64,000 nt of DNA, from positions 210,169-274,168 of the forward strand of contig NZ_CANMRY010000005.1 of NCBI RefSeq assembly GCF_947500405.1. The letters are read 5' to 3'. The stretch is from an uncultured Maribacter sp. Its GTDB lineage: Bacteria; Bacteroidota; Bacteroidia; Flavobacteriales; Flavobacteriaceae. Position numbers and translations under genes: made by a program. Positions 1 to 8,027 of this stretch are shown one piece after another; position 1 is the first letter of the stretch; every line of letters begins with the position of its first letter. The notes below the pieces were generated by a model. That model was not told the origin of the DNA, did not search any database, and saw only the letters and a list, made by a program, of their open reading frames with translations.

Positions 1-571
1 TATAAATAGTGGTTTCACCTTCTGCTAAAACAGCTGCCATTACAATATTAGCAGTTCCTGTAACAGAAGCTTCATCTAGTAACATGTATGTTCCTTTGAG
101 CTTTTTAGCTTCTACACCATAAAAATGTTCTTCTTTATTGTATCTAAATTTTGCGCCAAGATTAATAAATCCTTCAAAATGGGTATCCAATCTTCTACGA
201 CCAATTTTATCACCACCTGGTTTTGGAATGTACCCTTTTCCAAAACGTGCTAATAAAGGGCCTACAAGCATTATAGAACCTCTAAGTCCTCTACCATCTT
301 GTTTAAATTGGTCAGATTGTAAATATTCTAAATTAACATCATCTGCTTTAAAAGTGTAAGTTCCCTTACCTCTTTTTTGGATTTTTACACCCAAATCTTC
401 TAGTAAAGCAATAAGTTTATTAACATCGACAATATCTGGAATGTTATTTATTGTCACTTTTTCTGAAGTTAGTAATACTGCACAAAGTATTTGTAAAGCT
501 TCATTTTTTGCACCTTGAGGTGTTATTTCACCAGATAAGGCATGACCACCTTCAATCTTAAATGTTCCCAT
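1..571 (-). CDS. murA: UDP-N-acetylglucosamine 1-carboxyvinyltransferase, N-terminal 190 residues (partial)
   Basis: MurA transfers enolpyruvate from PEP to UDP-GlcNAc, the first committed step of peptidoglycan synthesis in the cytoplasm. The ATG is at 571 on the minus strand and the reading frame runs off the left edge, so the C-terminal half is missing. Visible family features are the N-terminal GG-x-L-x-G segment, the GAKNEAL motif whose Lys-Asn pair binds substrate, and the loop PKPGGDKIGRRRLD. In that loop Asp121 (codon 209-211) occupies the position of the usual catalytic Cys (Cys115 in E. coli), the residue alkylated by fosfomycin. The DUF4290 gene lies 18 bp upstream on the same strand, so the two are probably co-transcribed. 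The family call is very secure. Confidence 0.95.
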   Translation of the reverse strand, partial: MGTFKIEGGHALSGEITPQGAKNEALQILCAVLLTSEKVTINNIPDIVDVNKLIALLEDLGVKIQKRGKGTYTFKADDVNLEYLQSDQFKQDGRGLRGSIMLVGPLLARFGKGYIPKPGGDKIGRRRLDTHFEGFINLGAKFRYNKEEHFYGVEAKKLKGTYMLLDEASVTGTANIVMAAVLAEGETTIY

Positions 572-589
572 GTAGTTGTATGAAGAAGT

Positions 590-1246
590 TTAATAGCGTT
601 TTTTACCGCGATTATTATTTTTTGAATATTTTTTTCCTGAATTATTATTTCTAGGTGTTTTTGCAACTCTATTTTTTAAAAACTGACCGCTATCCGTTAA
701 AGTAACTTCTTCTGTTTTTAAATCAATTTTACCATCACTCAACTCATGCAAATGCTTAAATATAGCTTTATCATCTACAGTGTCTTTATTCCAGTTTAGA
801 TAGCACTTTTTCATATGGTTTGCTATTGCAAACTCTAAACCTTCACGCATATCTCCTTTTTCCCATTCTACAGCAACATCAATCATACGTTTAATATTGT
901 TTCCATAAAAACGATACTTTGGAAAATTCTGAGGATACTCTAATGCTTCTGGTCTTTGTTTTAAAACCTCTTTGGAGGTAATAGGAAAAGGCGAGTCTAC
1001 ATCTAATTTAAAATCAGACATAATAAACAATTGATCCCATAACTTATGCTGAAAATCTGGCACATCTCTTAAATGCGGCTGTAAATTGCCCATTACATCT
1101 ATGATAGACTTTGCAATTTTGTTTCTTTCCTCGCGATCTTCTATAGATACCGCATGATCTACCATTTTCTGAAAATGACGGCCATATTCTGGTATTATTA
1201 AATGAGGACGTTCTGTATTGTACTCTAAGTTTTCTATTAAATTCAA
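590..1246 (-). CDS. DUF4290 family protein
   Basis: This is a 218-residue cytoplasmic protein of a family that I know only from Bacteroidota and that has no established function. The N-terminus (NLEYNTERPHLIIPEYGR) and the following helical region match the family pattern. The last ~25 residues are a basic, Asn/Lys/Arg-rich tail typical of nucleic-acid-associated extensions. The start codon is TTG at 1246; the first in-frame ATG (Met28) would delete the conserved N-terminal motif, so TTG is preferred. It sits 18 bp upstream of murA on the same strand. That arrangement suggests a link to envelope or cell-cycle work, but this is inference from position only. Confidence 0.85.
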   Translation of the reverse strand: MNLIENLEYNTERPHLIIPEYGRHFQKMVDHAVSIEDREERNKIAKSIIDVMGNLQPHLRDVPDFQHKLWDQLFIMSDFKLDVDSPFPITSKEVLKQRPEALEYPQNFPKYRFYGNNIKRMIDVAVEWEKGDMREGLEFAIANHMKKCYLNWNKDTVDDKAIFKHLHELSDGKIDLKTEEVTLTDSGQFLKNRVAKTPRNNNSGKKYSKNNNRGKKRY

Positions 1247-1334
1247 ATTAAAAGTTTTAGGCTTTTATAAGTATAAAAGTGAAGTATTTTTATAACGACT
1301 GCAAAATAAGAAAATTATACTATATATTATTATT

Positions 1335-1622
1335 TTATAAGGATATTACACCCTCTATCTGTGTTACCTCTTTATATTTAGCTACAACAGCTTCCGGATT
1401 TTTTAGAGTCACTGTTATAGAAAGGCTTGTATATTTTCCATTTTTAGATTTTTTAGACTCAATAACCGCTCCTGTATTATCAAAAATAGCATTAATAGCA
1501 TCTATCTTTTCTTTCTTGCTAAGTACAATAAATTTATACAAATAGGTAGAAGGCCATTTTGATGTATCATACAATTGCTCAATTAGTTTTTTATAAAACT
1601 CTTCGGATTTTTCAGTATCCAT
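1335..1622 (-). CDS. DUF493 (YbeD-like) family protein
   Basis: This is a 95-residue protein with the small alpha/beta ACT-like fold expected of the DUF493/YbeD family. The pattern is an N-terminal helix (EEFYKKLIEQL), a central SKNGKYTSLSITVTL strand segment and a C-terminal VKYKEVTQIEGVISL. The closing 'I-x-G-V' matches the family end, so it is full length. Known members are small cytoplasmic proteins with suggested allosteric or regulatory roles; none is defined here. It is on the minus strand and divergent from the P-loop ATPase gene, with about 90 bp between them. Confidence 0.85.
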   Translation of the reverse strand: MDTEKSEEFYKKLIEQLYDTSKWPSTYLYKFIVLSKKEKIDAINAIFDNTGAVIESKKSKNGKYTSLSITVTLKNPEAVVAKYKEVTQIEGVISL

Positions 1623-1712
1623 TTTTATTTCTTTTTACACAAAGATAGTAGTTAGTTACTAATTTTTTTATCCTTTAGGTTTCCTTACTTTTGTTTCTAT
1701 AAATTTTAAAGT

Positions 1713-2285
1713 TTGAATCCAAAAAAAATAGTAATTACTGGTGGCCCAGGAACAGGTAAAACCTCGGTAATAAACGCTTTAGAAAATGAAGGTTTTTATT
1801 GTTTTCATGAAATAATAAGAACTATGACTTTAGAAGCCAAAAAAGAATTAGATCAAAGCTCTTTAGCATCTAATCCCCTAGCTTTTGTAAAAGACCCTAA
1901 TGCTTTTAATGATATGCTTTTTAATGGCAGATACAAGCAGTTTATAGATGCAAACAGTCGTAAAGAAAATATACTTTTTTTTGACAGAGGAATTCCAGAT
2001 GTACTAGCTTATATGGATTATTTTAAACAAGAATATCCAGAGAATTACATAGGTACTTGTATGGATTATAAGTACTCTCAAATTTTTATTTTACCTCCTT
2101 GGAAAGAGATCTATGTTTCAGATAATGAACGACTAGAAAATTTTAAAGAAGCAGTTGAAATTCATAATCATTTAGAAAAAACATATACTCGTTTTGGTTA
2201 TAATACCATAACTGTCCCAACAGGAACTATTGCAGATAGAGTTTCCTTTATAAAAAAGAAAATAGATAGTGCTAACAAACCCTAA
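1713..2285 (+). CDS. P-loop (AAA_28-like) nucleotide-binding protein
   Basis: This is a 190-residue ATP/GTP-binding protein. The Walker A sequence GGPGTGKT is at residues 10-17, and a FFDRGIPD segment near residue 90 resembles the Asp-Arg motif of small-molecule kinases and NadR-like proteins. The fold is that of a deoxynucleoside or thymidylate kinase relative, and no substrate can be assigned. The start is TTG at 1713, directly before the first strand (KKIVITGG); no ATG lies closer to the Walker motif. A possible -7 element (TACTTTTG, 1686-1693) precedes it without a clear -33. Its end overlaps the recQ start by 17 bp, so the two are translationally coupled. Confidence 0.75.
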   Translation: MNPKKIVITGGPGTGKTSVINALENEGFYCFHEIIRTMTLEAKKELDQSSLASNPLAFVKDPNAFNDMLFNGRYKQFIDANSRKENILFFDRGIPDVLAYMDYFKQEYPENYIGTCMDYKYSQIFILPPWKEIYVSDNERLENFKEAVEIHNHLEKTYTRFGYNTITVPTGTIADRVSFIKKKIDSANKP

Positions 2286-4161
2286 AGATCTTCTTGAAAA
2301 ATATTGGGGTTTTACAACCTTTAGAGGGTCACAAGAAAAAATAATTAATGCCGTATTAAACGGTAAAGATGTTCTTGCTTTACTACCAACTGGCGGAGGA
2401 AAATCCTTGTGTTTTCAGTTACCTGCATTAGCTTTAGACGGTATTTGTATTGTAGTATCACCTTTAGTCGCATTAATACAAAACCAAGTAGACAGTTTAC
2501 AAAAAAAGGGTATAAAAGCTATTGCTCTTACAGGTGGTATTCCTTTTAATGAAATAAATAATTTACTAGATAATTGTATCTATGGTAATTATAAGTTCCT
2601 ATACTTATCTCCTGAGCGCTTAAAACAAGAAATTGTTGCTACAAGAATACAACAAATGAATGTTAATCTTCTAGTTATAGATGAAGCGCATTGCATATCG
2701 CAATGGGGGCATGATTTTAGACCTGCATATTTAGAATGTACTAACCTAAAAACATTAGCTCCAAACATTCCAATGATTGCTTTAACAGCAACAGCTACAC
2801 AACAAGTAGTAAAAGATATTGAAACAAACTTAAATTATAAGGACTCTCTTTTTATTAAAGACTCTTTCTATAGAAGCAATCTTGCATATAAAGTACTCTG
2901 GGACGAAAACAAAAAAGGCCGTCTAAAACAACTATTTAGTGGAGTAGAAAAAAGCGGTATTGTATATGTAAGAAATAGAAAAAACACAATTGAGATCTCA
3001 AATTTTTTAAATCAAAATAATCTTAGTGCTACTTTTTTCCATGGCGGACTTTCTAAAAAAGAAAAAGAAAAAAAGCTAGACTCTTGGTTAGCCAATGAAA
3101 CTAACATTATGGTTGCTACTAATGCCTTTGGTATGGGCATAGACAAACCAGATGTGCGTTTAGTGGTGCACTACCAAATACCAGATTGTATAGAAAATTA
3201 CTTTCAAGAAGCTGGTAGAGCTGGTAGAGACAATCAATTTTCTGAAGTAGTGCTTATTACCAACAAAACAGATGAAGAAAGGTTAAAAAAACAATTTCTA
3301 AGTGTTTTACCAGATGTAAAAACCTTAAAAGTTATTTATAGGAAATTAAGCAACTTTTTTCAAATTTCTTATGGAGAAGGGCACACTATAAAACAACAAT
3401 TAAACTTTAATGAATTTTGCTCTAGATACTCCTTAAATCCTTTATTAACCTATAATTCGTTAAAAGTTTTAGACCAGAATTCGGTTATATCCTTATCAGA
3501 AGCATACCATATAAAAACAACTATACAATTTATTACTACAAAAGAACAACTATTAAGTTATTTAGAAAAAAATGAATCTATTGCGTTAATTACGCAAGTA
3601 ATATTAAGAACTTATGGAGGTATTTTTGAATTTGAAACCAAAATAGACACCTATCTTCTTGCTAAAAAAACAGGACAAAAAGAAGAATTAATTATTTCTA
3701 TCCTAAAACAATTAGAAAAAGCAGAAATAATAACCTACCAAGGAAAGCATAGCGATTTAGAAATAACGTATTTAATACCAAGAGAAGACGACCACACTAT
3801 TAATAGATTTGCCAATAAAGTAGTAGAAAGGAATACCATTAAAAAAAACCAAATAAAAGATATGCTCTCTTTTATTAATAATAATGCTATATGTAGAAGT
3901 AAACTATTACTAAAATATTTTGGAGAAGATAAAAGTGAAGATTGTGGTATATGTGATGTTTGCGTTGCTAAAAGTACAAAGCCTGACTTTAAAAAAATTT
4001 CAAAAGACATATTACAATTAATACACTCTAAAAGTTTTTCTTCTAGAGAAATTATACAACTCCTACCCTATTCAGAAACTAACCTAATATATACTTTACA
4101 ACAATTATTAGAAAAAGGGTATTTAAAAATAAATTCTAAAAACGAATACGAAATAAGCTAA
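2269..4161 (+). CDS. recQ: RecQ-family ATP-dependent DNA helicase
   Basis: This is a 630-residue superfamily 2 3'-5' DNA helicase acting in recombination and repair. Motif I TGGGKS is at residues 41-46, DEAH at 138-141 and motif VI QEAGRAGRD at 313-321. Four cysteines (542, 559, 562, 565) form the RecQ zinc site. These cysteines lie about 160 residues further from the helicase core than in E. coli RecQ, with a winged-helix-like region before them. No HRDC domain follows, only 62 residues. The start is GTG at 2269, overlapping the upstream ATPase gene. fmt begins 2 bp after the stop, giving a three-gene operon. Confidence 0.93.
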   Translation: MLTNPKDLLEKYWGFTTFRGSQEKIINAVLNGKDVLALLPTGGGKSLCFQLPALALDGICIVVSPLVALIQNQVDSLQKKGIKAIALTGGIPFNEINNLLDNCIYGNYKFLYLSPERLKQEIVATRIQQMNVNLLVIDEAHCISQWGHDFRPAYLECTNLKTLAPNIPMIALTATATQQVVKDIETNLNYKDSLFIKDSFYRSNLAYKVLWDENKKGRLKQLFSGVEKSGIVYVRNRKNTIEISNFLNQNNLSATFFHGGLSKKEKEKKLDSWLANETNIMVATNAFGMGIDKPDVRLVVHYQIPDCIENYFQEAGRAGRDNQFSEVVLITNKTDEERLKKQFLSVLPDVKTLKVIYRKLSNFFQISYGEGHTIKQQLNFNEFCSRYSLNPLLTYNSLKVLDQNSVISLSEAYHIKTTIQFITTKEQLLSYLEKNESIALITQVILRTYGGIFEFETKIDTYLLAKKTGQKEELIISILKQLEKAEIITYQGKHSDLEITYLIPREDDHTINRFANKVVERNTIKKNQIKDMLSFINNNAICRSKLLLKYFGEDKSEDCGICDVCVAKSTKPDFKKISKDILQLIHSKSFSSREIIQLLPYSETNLIYTLQQLLEKGYLKINSKNEYEIS

Positions 4162-4163
4162 AA

Positions 4164-5111
4164 ATGAAAAATATAAGAATACTCTTTATGGGTACCCCAG
4201 ACTTTGCTGTAGCAACACTTTCTGCAATAGTAGCGTCTAAATATAATGTTATTGGTGTAATTACAGCTCCAGACAGGCCAGCTGGCAGAGGTCGTAAACT
4301 AAACACCTCGGCAGTAAAAAAGTATGCTTTAGAACAAAATATTCCAATACTACAGCCAACCAACCTTAAAGACACCTCTTTTTTAGAAGAACTAAAAAAG
4401 TTAAACGCTAATTTACAAATTGTAGTTGCGTTTAGAATGCTCCCAAAAGTAGTATGGCAAATGCCAGAATATGGTACTTTTAATTTGCATGCATCTTTAT
4501 TACCAAGTTATAGAGGTGCTGCTCCAATAAACTGGGCCATAATTAATGGAGAAACAAAAACGGGAGTTACTACTTTCTTTATAGACGATAAAATAGATAC
4601 TGGAGAAATAATATTACAAGAAGAAACCACAATAACGCAGGAGGATACCGCAGGAACATTACATGACAAGTTAATGGTTATTGGAGCTACATTAGTAATA
4701 AAGACTATTACTGCAATATCTAACAACACAGTTACACTACAAAAACAAAAGGAGTCTAAAGAATTAAAGTCTGCCTATAAAATTCATAAAGAAACCTGTA
4801 AAGTAGATTGGCAATTACCGTTAAATTCTATTTATAATCATATTCGTGGTCTTTGTCCTTATCCTGCAGCATGGACAACTTTATATAATGGTAATGAGGA
4901 AATATTCTTAAAAATATATGCTATTTCTAAAACAGAAGAAATACATACTTATAAGTTTGGACAACTAATTTTTAATAAAAAAGAAATTAAAGTAGCTGTA
5001 AAAAATGGATTTATTAATCTATTAGAAATTCAATTACCAGGAAAGCGAAAAATGAAAACTAACGATGTTCTTAATGGACTAAAATTAGAAGAAAACGCAC
5101 ATCTTGTGTAA
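4164..5111 (+). CDS. fmt: Methionyl-tRNA formyltransferase
   Basis: Fmt formylates initiator Met-tRNA using 10-formyltetrahydrofolate, in the cytoplasm. At 315 residues it is the normal family length. The N-terminal formyl-transfer domain carries the catalytic triad: Asn107 and His109 in TFNLHASLLPSYRGAAP, and Asp145 in DDKIDTGE. The OB-like C-terminal domain (about 205-315) includes the family segment NHIRGLCPYPAAWT. It follows recQ by 2 bp and is read in the same operon. The stop is followed by a long hyphenated inverted repeat before the HU promoter. Confidence 0.96.
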   Translation: MKNIRILFMGTPDFAVATLSAIVASKYNVIGVITAPDRPAGRGRKLNTSAVKKYALEQNIPILQPTNLKDTSFLEELKKLNANLQIVVAFRMLPKVVWQMPEYGTFNLHASLLPSYRGAAPINWAIINGETKTGVTTFFIDDKIDTGEIILQEETTITQEDTAGTLHDKLMVIGATLVIKTITAISNNTVTLQKQKESKELKSAYKIHKETCKVDWQLPLNSIYNHIRGLCPYPAAWTTLYNGNEEIFLKIYAISKTEEIHTYKFGQLIFNKKEIKVAVKNGFINLLEIQLPGKRKMKTNDVLNGLKLEENAHLV

Positions 5112-5145
5112 AGTCCTACTACCATTGGGCTGCGAGAAGCGTAAA

Positions 5146-5199
5146 AAATACCCTACTTTATTAACAAACCGCCTGAGTTATCAACAAAATAGGGTATTT
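5146..5199. repeat. Inverted repeat enclosing two TTATnAACA motifs
   Basis: The 10-bp arms AAATACCCTA (5146-5155) and TAGGGTATTT (5190-5199) flank a 34-nt loop. Inside the loop TTATTAACA (5160-5168) and TTATCAACA (5179-5187) are near-matches to the DnaA box TTATCCACA. It lies between fmt and the HU promoter. It could be the fmt transcription terminator (with a weak T-run), a protein-binding site, or both. Confidence 0.4.
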
Positions 5200-5212
5200 C
5201 CCTTGATTTTAC

Positions 5213-5242
5213 TTGTGTTCGTCGGAAATCCATATAAATTTG
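5213..5242 (+). promoter_or_regulatory. Bacteroidota-type promoter of the HU gene
   Basis: TTG at 5213-5215 and TAAATTTG at 5235-5242 are separated by exactly 19 bp. This is a textbook match to the TTG-N17..23-TAnnTTTG consensus of Bacteroidota primary-sigma promoters. The predicted 5' UTR is about 35-40 nt and very AT-rich, as is usual for highly expressed genes in this phylum. Confidence 0.8.
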
Positions 5243-5284
5243 TTAGAGGATTGAAATTATTTTAACAATTAATTTAATTATATT

Positions 5285-5557
5285 ATGAACAAAACAGAAT
5301 TAATCGATGCAATGGCAGCTGACTCTGGTATTACAAAAGCAGCAGCAAAAAAAGCTTTAGAATCTTTCTTAGGAAATGTTGAAGGATCTCTTAAAAGTGG
5401 TGGACGTGTTTCTTTAGTAGGATTCGGATCTTGGTCTGTATCTAAAAGAAATGCAAGAGAAGGAAGAAACCCTTCTACTGGAAAAACTATCCAAATTGCA
5501 GCAAAAAATGTAGTAAAGTTTAAAGCTGGAGCTGATTTAGGTAAAGCAGTAAACTAA
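5285..5557 (+). CDS. hup: HU-family DNA-binding protein
   Basis: This is a 90-residue nucleoid protein that binds and bends DNA as a dimer. It matches HU closely: N-terminal helices (NKTELIDAMA, TKAAAKKALESF), the GRVSLVGFGSW beta-turn, and the DNA-contacting arm with the REGRNPSTGKTIQI signature. It ends with VKFKAGADLGKAVN, so it is full length. It has a consensus promoter (5213-5242) and a strong terminator (5583-5612), so it is a monocistronic unit. Confidence 0.96.
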   Translation: MNKTELIDAMAADSGITKAAAKKALESFLGNVEGSLKSGGRVSLVGFGSWSVSKRNAREGRNPSTGKTIQIAAKNVVKFKAGADLGKAVN

Positions 5558-5582
5558 TCTGTATAAAATACAGTATATAAAG

Positions 5583-5612
5583 AGCGTTTCTATTCTTAGA
5601 AACGCTTTTTTT
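5583..5612 (+). terminator. Rho-independent terminator after hup
   Basis: A perfect 9-bp stem (AGCGTTTCT at 5583-5591, AGAAACGCT at 5598-5606) with a 6-nt loop is followed by a T-run. It starts 25 bp after the hup stop codon. Confidence 0.9.
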
Positions 5613-5674
5613 ATTCCAAAGGTTTTTGGTTTCTATTATAAATACCTTATTTTAGATAACGTAAGGATGTTATA

Positions 5675-6235
5675 ATGATAGATATAAAACCCAATAAAGG
5701 AAAACTATTAATTGCAGAGCCTGCCTTAACAGGAGATGTATCTTTTAACAGATCTGTGGTTTTATTAGCCGAACATAACCAGGAAGGCTCTGTTGGTTTT
5801 ATATTAAACAAACCGTTAGACTACTTTATTAATGATTTAGTTAAAGAAATTAAATTTCCTTTTCAAGTGTATAATGGTGGCCCAGTAGAACAGGACAACT
5901 TATACTTTATACACAAAGTCCCACATTTAATTACCAATAGCATAGAAATATCTGATGGTATATTCTGGGGTGGAGATTTTGATATTGCAGTAAAATTAAT
6001 AAATAAAGAATTAATTACTGAAAATGAAATTAGGTTCTTTTTAGGATACTCAGGTTGGTCCTCTCTTCAATTAGACCAAGAACTTACTTCTAAATCTTGG
6101 ATTGTAATAAAAAACAAGTACCAAAGCGGTATTATACAAAAATCTGCGGGAGCTTTTTGGAAAGAAAAAATGTTAGAATTAGGTGGCAAATACCTTATCT
6201 GGTCTAATGCTCCAGAAAACCCTAGTTTAAACTAA
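5675..6235 (+). CDS. YqgE/AlgH family protein (UPF0301)
   Basis: This is a 186-residue cytoplasmic protein of the YqgE/AlgH family. The family signatures are GKLLIAEPALTGDVSFNRSVVLLAEHNQEGSVGFILNKP at the N-terminus, the YNGGPVEQDNLYFIH segment and the LGYSGWSSLQLDQEL segment. The biochemical function of the family is not established. Its 3' end overlaps the 3' end of the convergent aminotransferase gene by 9 bp, so no terminator fits between them. Confidence 0.92.
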   Translation: MIDIKPNKGKLLIAEPALTGDVSFNRSVVLLAEHNQEGSVGFILNKPLDYFINDLVKEIKFPFQVYNGGPVEQDNLYFIHKVPHLITNSIEISDGIFWGGDFDIAVKLINKELITENEIRFFLGYSGWSSLQLDQELTSKSWIVIKNKYQSGIIQKSAGAFWKEKMLELGGKYLIWSNAPENPSLN

Positions 6236-7084
6236 ATCTCTTTTTTGCAAGCGTATAACTGCATTTAGTTTTCCAACTAATTCTTTTGCAACGACAGCTG
6301 TATATTGTTTTTTACGATATTTAGTTACCGGTTTAATTCCTTTAATAGAATTTGTAAAAAATAATTCATCCGCTTTTTGAAGTTCAAAAGTAGAAATAGA
6401 GGTCTCCTCTAAGACATAGCCTTCTAATTTCTTAAGAATATTTATAAGTTGTTTTCTAATAATACCATTTACACAACCATCCTGTAATGGTGGGGTTTTA
6501 ATAATATTACCTTTTACAAGGAAAATATTCCCATTTAATCCTTCTACAACGTTCTTAGAGTTGTTTATTAACAAACAATTATCGTAATCATTTTCTTTTG
6601 CAAAAACACTCCCTACTACGTTTAAAATTCTATTATTGGTTTTTAAATTAGAAAGCATATCCGCATTAACATAAAAATCTTTAAATAACTCTACTTCGTA
6701 TTTTTCGGTATTTAAAATATAATAAGGAGCATCTAAAGGGCTTGTTTCAATAACAAAAGATACAGTATTTGTTTTTGGCAAATATAGGCCTCCAGAATTT
6801 CTATAAATTGTTAATCGCACTCTGGCCTTATCGTTACATTTATTTTGAACAGCCAACTTTTTTATTTGCTCTTCTAAATACTCTAACGTAAACTCCATTG
6901 GTATTTCCATACGAATAATACGCATAGAGGCCATTAATCTTAAATAATGTTCTTCCCATAAAAGAACCTCATTATTTACTAAACGAATGGTTTCAAAAAG
7001 AGCATCGCCATACCTAAGTCCTCTATTTTCTTGATTAAGAAAAAGAACGTCATCCTCAATAATTTCACCATTAAAATTAACCAT
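6227..7084 (-). CDS. Class IV aminotransferase (PLP-dependent; aminodeoxychorismate lyase-like)
   Basis: This is a 285-residue fold-type IV PLP enzyme, the family of branched-chain aminotransferases, D-amino acid aminotransferases and 4-amino-4-deoxychorismate lyase. Support comes from the N-terminal NRGLRYGDALFETIR segment, the Schiff-base lysine in SNLKTNNRILN and the C-terminal phosphate-binding GCVNGIIRKQL. The short length and LRYGDALFE motif favour a PabC-like or D-amino acid-type enzyme over IlvE. Substrate specificity cannot be read reliably. It is convergent with yqgE (9-bp overlap). Confidence 0.85.
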   Translation of the reverse strand: MVNFNGEIIEDDVLFLNQENRGLRYGDALFETIRLVNNEVLLWEEHYLRLMASMRIIRMEIPMEFTLEYLEEQIKKLAVQNKCNDKARVRLTIYRNSGGLYLPKTNTVSFVIETSPLDAPYYILNTEKYEVELFKDFYVNADMLSNLKTNNRILNVVGSVFAKENDYDNCLLINNSKNVVEGLNGNIFLVKGNIIKTPPLQDGCVNGIIRKQLINILKKLEGYVLEETSISTFELQKADELFFTNSIKGIKPVTKYRKKQYTAVVAKELVGKLNAVIRLQKRDLV

Positions 7085-7137
7085 AAAAAAAGCCTTAATA
7101 AATTAAGGCCAAAGATACTATTAATATTAGAAAAGGG

Positions 7138-7521
7138 TTATTTAGAACCTAAAATACTCTTTAAATCTGAAACTTGATTTTCCCATAACATTTTTGCTTC
7201 ATCTAGCTCATCTTCTTCTGCAAAATCTGTAATAAATAAAGAAACATCCTTTGTTATTTCATCTACAATTATTTTAAGCTCAAAGAAACTATCATCTTCA
7301 TTATCTACCCAAGAAAATCTAACAAAATCGTCATTCTTCTTTTTTAGTAATCTTGCTTCTTCTTCTGCACCATCCCAAATAAACTCAAACAACTCTCCTC
7401 TAGAATTCACATTATCTGCAAACCACTCTGATAAACCAGAAGGTGTAGATAAATATTGATATAATAGCTGTGGAGAGGATTGTATTACAAATTCTATTTC
7501 ATATTTTATTTTATCACTCAT
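7138..7521 (-). CDS. START-like (SRPBCC/AHSA1-type) domain protein
   Basis: This is a small acidic cytoplasmic protein of 127 residues from the ATG at 7521 (MSDKIKYEIEF). An upstream in-frame ATG at 7545 would add eight residues (MGFIKLYR) with no family similarity, so 7521 is preferred. The pattern is that of a helix-grip fold: IEFVIQSSPQLLYQYLSTPSGLSEWFADNV, then alternating strands, then a long C-terminal helix containing W and DLK. Members bind hydrophobic ligands or assist Hsp90; no ligand can be assigned. It is upstream of, and co-directional with, the aminotransferase gene. Confidence 0.75.
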   Translation of the reverse strand: MSDKIKYEIEFVIQSSPQLLYQYLSTPSGLSEWFADNVNSRGELFEFIWDGAEEEARLLKKKNDDFVRFSWVDNEDDSFFELKIIVDEITKDVSLFITDFAEEDELDEAKMLWENQVSDLKSILGSK

Positions 7522-7595
7522 TCTATACAATTTAATAAAGCCCAATATATATATTTATATATGATAAAAAAATAAAACAGTGAAGAATATTTTTT

Positions 7596-7639
7596 TTGCA
7601 ACTATAGTTGCAAGGTATTAAAATTAAACTATATATTTG
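7596..7639 (+). promoter_or_regulatory. tRNA-Met promoter with an 18-bp palindrome over the -33 element
   Basis: TTG (7608-7610) and TATATTTG (7632-7639) are 21 bp apart, matching the Bacteroidota consensus. The TTG lies inside a perfect 18-bp palindrome TTGCAACTATAGTTGCAA (7596-7613), which would be a good dimeric regulator site. Transcription would start some 12-15 bp before the mature tRNA. Confidence 0.65.
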
Positions 7640-7657
7640 CATCCGTTAAAAAAACCT

Positions 7658-7731
7658 GGCGAGGTAGCTCAGTTGGTTAGAGCGTCGGATTCATAACCCG
7701 GAGGTCACGAGTTCAACTCTCGTTCTCGCTA
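7658..7731 (+). tRNA. tRNA-Met (anticodon CAU)
   Basis: A full cloverleaf of 74 nt can be folded. It has a 7-bp acceptor (with G-U at both the 1-72 and 7-66 positions), a D arm GCTC/GAGC, an anticodon loop TTCATAA with CAT at 7692-7694, a T arm ACGAG/CTCGT with TTCAACT, and discriminator A. The CCA end is not encoded. The anticodon stem has an A-C mismatch at its base next to the loop. Initiator tRNA is unlikely because there is no C1-A72 mismatch. CAU could also be a lysidine-modified tRNA-Ile2; the sequence alone does not settle this. Confidence 0.88.
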
Positions 7732-7733
7732 CT

Positions 7734-7783
7734 ATAAAAAGCAAAAAACCCAAGATTAAAATCTTGGGTTTTTTGCTTTTTAT
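7734..7783. terminator. Long-stem terminator after tRNA-Met
   Basis: A 24-bp perfect inverted repeat (7734-7757 and 7760-7783) with a tiny loop contains the core ACCCAAGAT/ATCTTGGGT flanked by A- and T-runs. It follows the tRNA by 2 bp and would work in both directions. The next 240 bp up to purC contain no recognisable gene. A segment starting TGTCCTGAAATAGCGATACA at about 7790 resembles an insertion-sequence end, but no transposase or second end is seen. Confidence 0.85.
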
Positions 7784-8027
7784 AATGCCCTGTCCTGAAA
7801 TAGCGATACACTAAAAATTAGTACCGTTTAATATTCTAATTTATTAGCTTTAAATTTTAACTGATTTTATAAAATATCGTCATTTTTAATACATCTAACA
7901 ATAATTAGTATCTAGTTTATGTATCTGAATATAGAATTTAAACCACTAGACTAAGACAGTCTACATTTCAAAAATCTTTATGCAACACAAATAATAAAGA
8001 TTACTCTACAAATTGTTACTTAAAAAA

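Noticed and set aside
1279..1545. Plus-strand ORF opposite the DUF493 gene
   Set aside because: It is mostly the antisense of a recognised family protein.
5675..6235. AlgH as a transcriptional regulator
   Set aside because: The historical name implies regulation of alginate genes, but the protein shows no DNA-binding motif; it is reported only as YqgE/AlgH family.
7784..7830. Insertion sequence remnant after tRNA-Met
   Set aside because: One end-like segment is suggestive, but no transposase fragment, second end or target duplication is visible.
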